Shown here piece after piece: positions 63,954 to 64,000 of a DNA stretch of 64,000 nucleotides. Position numbers and translations under genes: made by a program. Source of the DNA: CAYFLR01 sp964343805 (lineage in GTDB: Bacteria; Bdellovibrionota_B; Oligoflexia; CAYFLR01); NCBI GenBank assembly GCA_964343805.1, contig CAYFLR010000003.1, positions 155,406 through 219,405 on the forward strand. The letters run 5' to 3'. Position 1 is the first letter of the stretch. The number at the start of each line of letters is the position of its first letter. Below the pieces are notes generated by a model. It had not been told where the DNA came from. It did not search any database and worked only from the letters and a program-made list of their open reading frames with translations.

Positions 63954-64000
63954 CAGAAACCTCCTTAAAAATCATATTTAAAATTAATGTTATTACCTAA

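Noticed and set aside
1..64000. CRISPR arrays, tRNA or rRNA genes, insertion sequences, prophage
   Set aside because: No regularly spaced repeats, no cloverleaf or rRNA-like sequence and no transposase, integrase or phage structural genes were recognised by eye.

Overview
The window looks like one metagenome-assembled scaffold from an A+T-leaning, Gram-negative, free-living bacterium, most likely a member of Bdellovibrionota (Bdellovibrio-like bacteria). This is inferred, not proven. The pointers are many one-off exported lipoproteins and secreted beta-propeller proteins, a lipoprotein N-terminus ending in a YQNCG box, an HNH endonuclease and an XRE-type regulator of the kinds common in that group, and an OpgB-like periplasmic glucan enzyme. 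No rRNA, tRNA, CRISPR array, prophage or insertion sequence was recognised. Four N-runs (647-656, 2526-2624, 5342-5351, 12912-12921) are assembly gaps. They all fall inside genes of the first operon and create false frameshifts.

Region 1 (1-14806, all minus strand) is a tightly packed, largely translationally coupled operon. It starts with a glycosyltransferase, followed by two tandem exported PQQ-like beta-propellers, a membrane-anchored PQQ-like propeller, an NHL-type propeller, a multi-[4Fe-4S] exported protein, a NapH/CcoG-like membrane Fe-S protein and another membrane-anchored propeller. Then come a NuoE-NuoF/HydB-type NAD(P)H flavoprotein, a HoxU-like 2Fe-2S/4Fe-4S protein with GltD-type cluster motifs, another propeller and a LolD/MacB-type ABC ATPase that runs off the left edge. 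It reads as an uncharacterised NAD(P)H-linked electron-transfer system connecting the cytoplasm to periplasmic propeller proteins.

Region 2 (14884-24112) holds a bacteriohemerythrin, the ribosome-rescue hydrolase ArfB, an exported CYTH-like protein whose ribosome binding site lies in a hairpin, a secreted beta-propeller lipoprotein, a PLD-family protein and a large exported protein. Region 3 (24113-28398) has an ArsP/SO_0444-type permease and then a compact RiPP cassette: a 39-residue Gly/Cys-rich precursor peptide, a probable attenuator, a radical SAM/SPASM maturase and an ABC exporter. This cassette and the region 1 operon are the two best candidates for undescribed systems. Region 4 (28395-31556) is an iron-uptake operon (short Fur, FeoA, FeoB, FeoB-associated Cys-rich protein) with Fur-like boxes.

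Region 5 (31581-50872) carries two sensor kinases followed by a long run of exported proteins and lipoproteins: a BNR/Asp-box protein, a HExxH protein with a ZU5-like segment, a large lipoprotein with Ca-binding-like loops, alpha/alpha-toroid proteins, and an ATP-grasp protein that carries a signal peptide. Region 6 (50985-58810) contains three genes whose frames are broken (an LRR protein, an unknown protein and a lipoprotein). Between them are an intact alpha/beta-hydrolase lipoprotein, a small exported protein, a kinase of the aminoglycoside phosphotransferase fold and an HNH endonuclease. Region 7 (58970-63953) is an OpgB-like phosphoglycerol transferase operon that ends in an ArsR/DUF2087 regulator and is preceded by two palindromes, followed by an XRE regulator and a final propeller lipoprotein.
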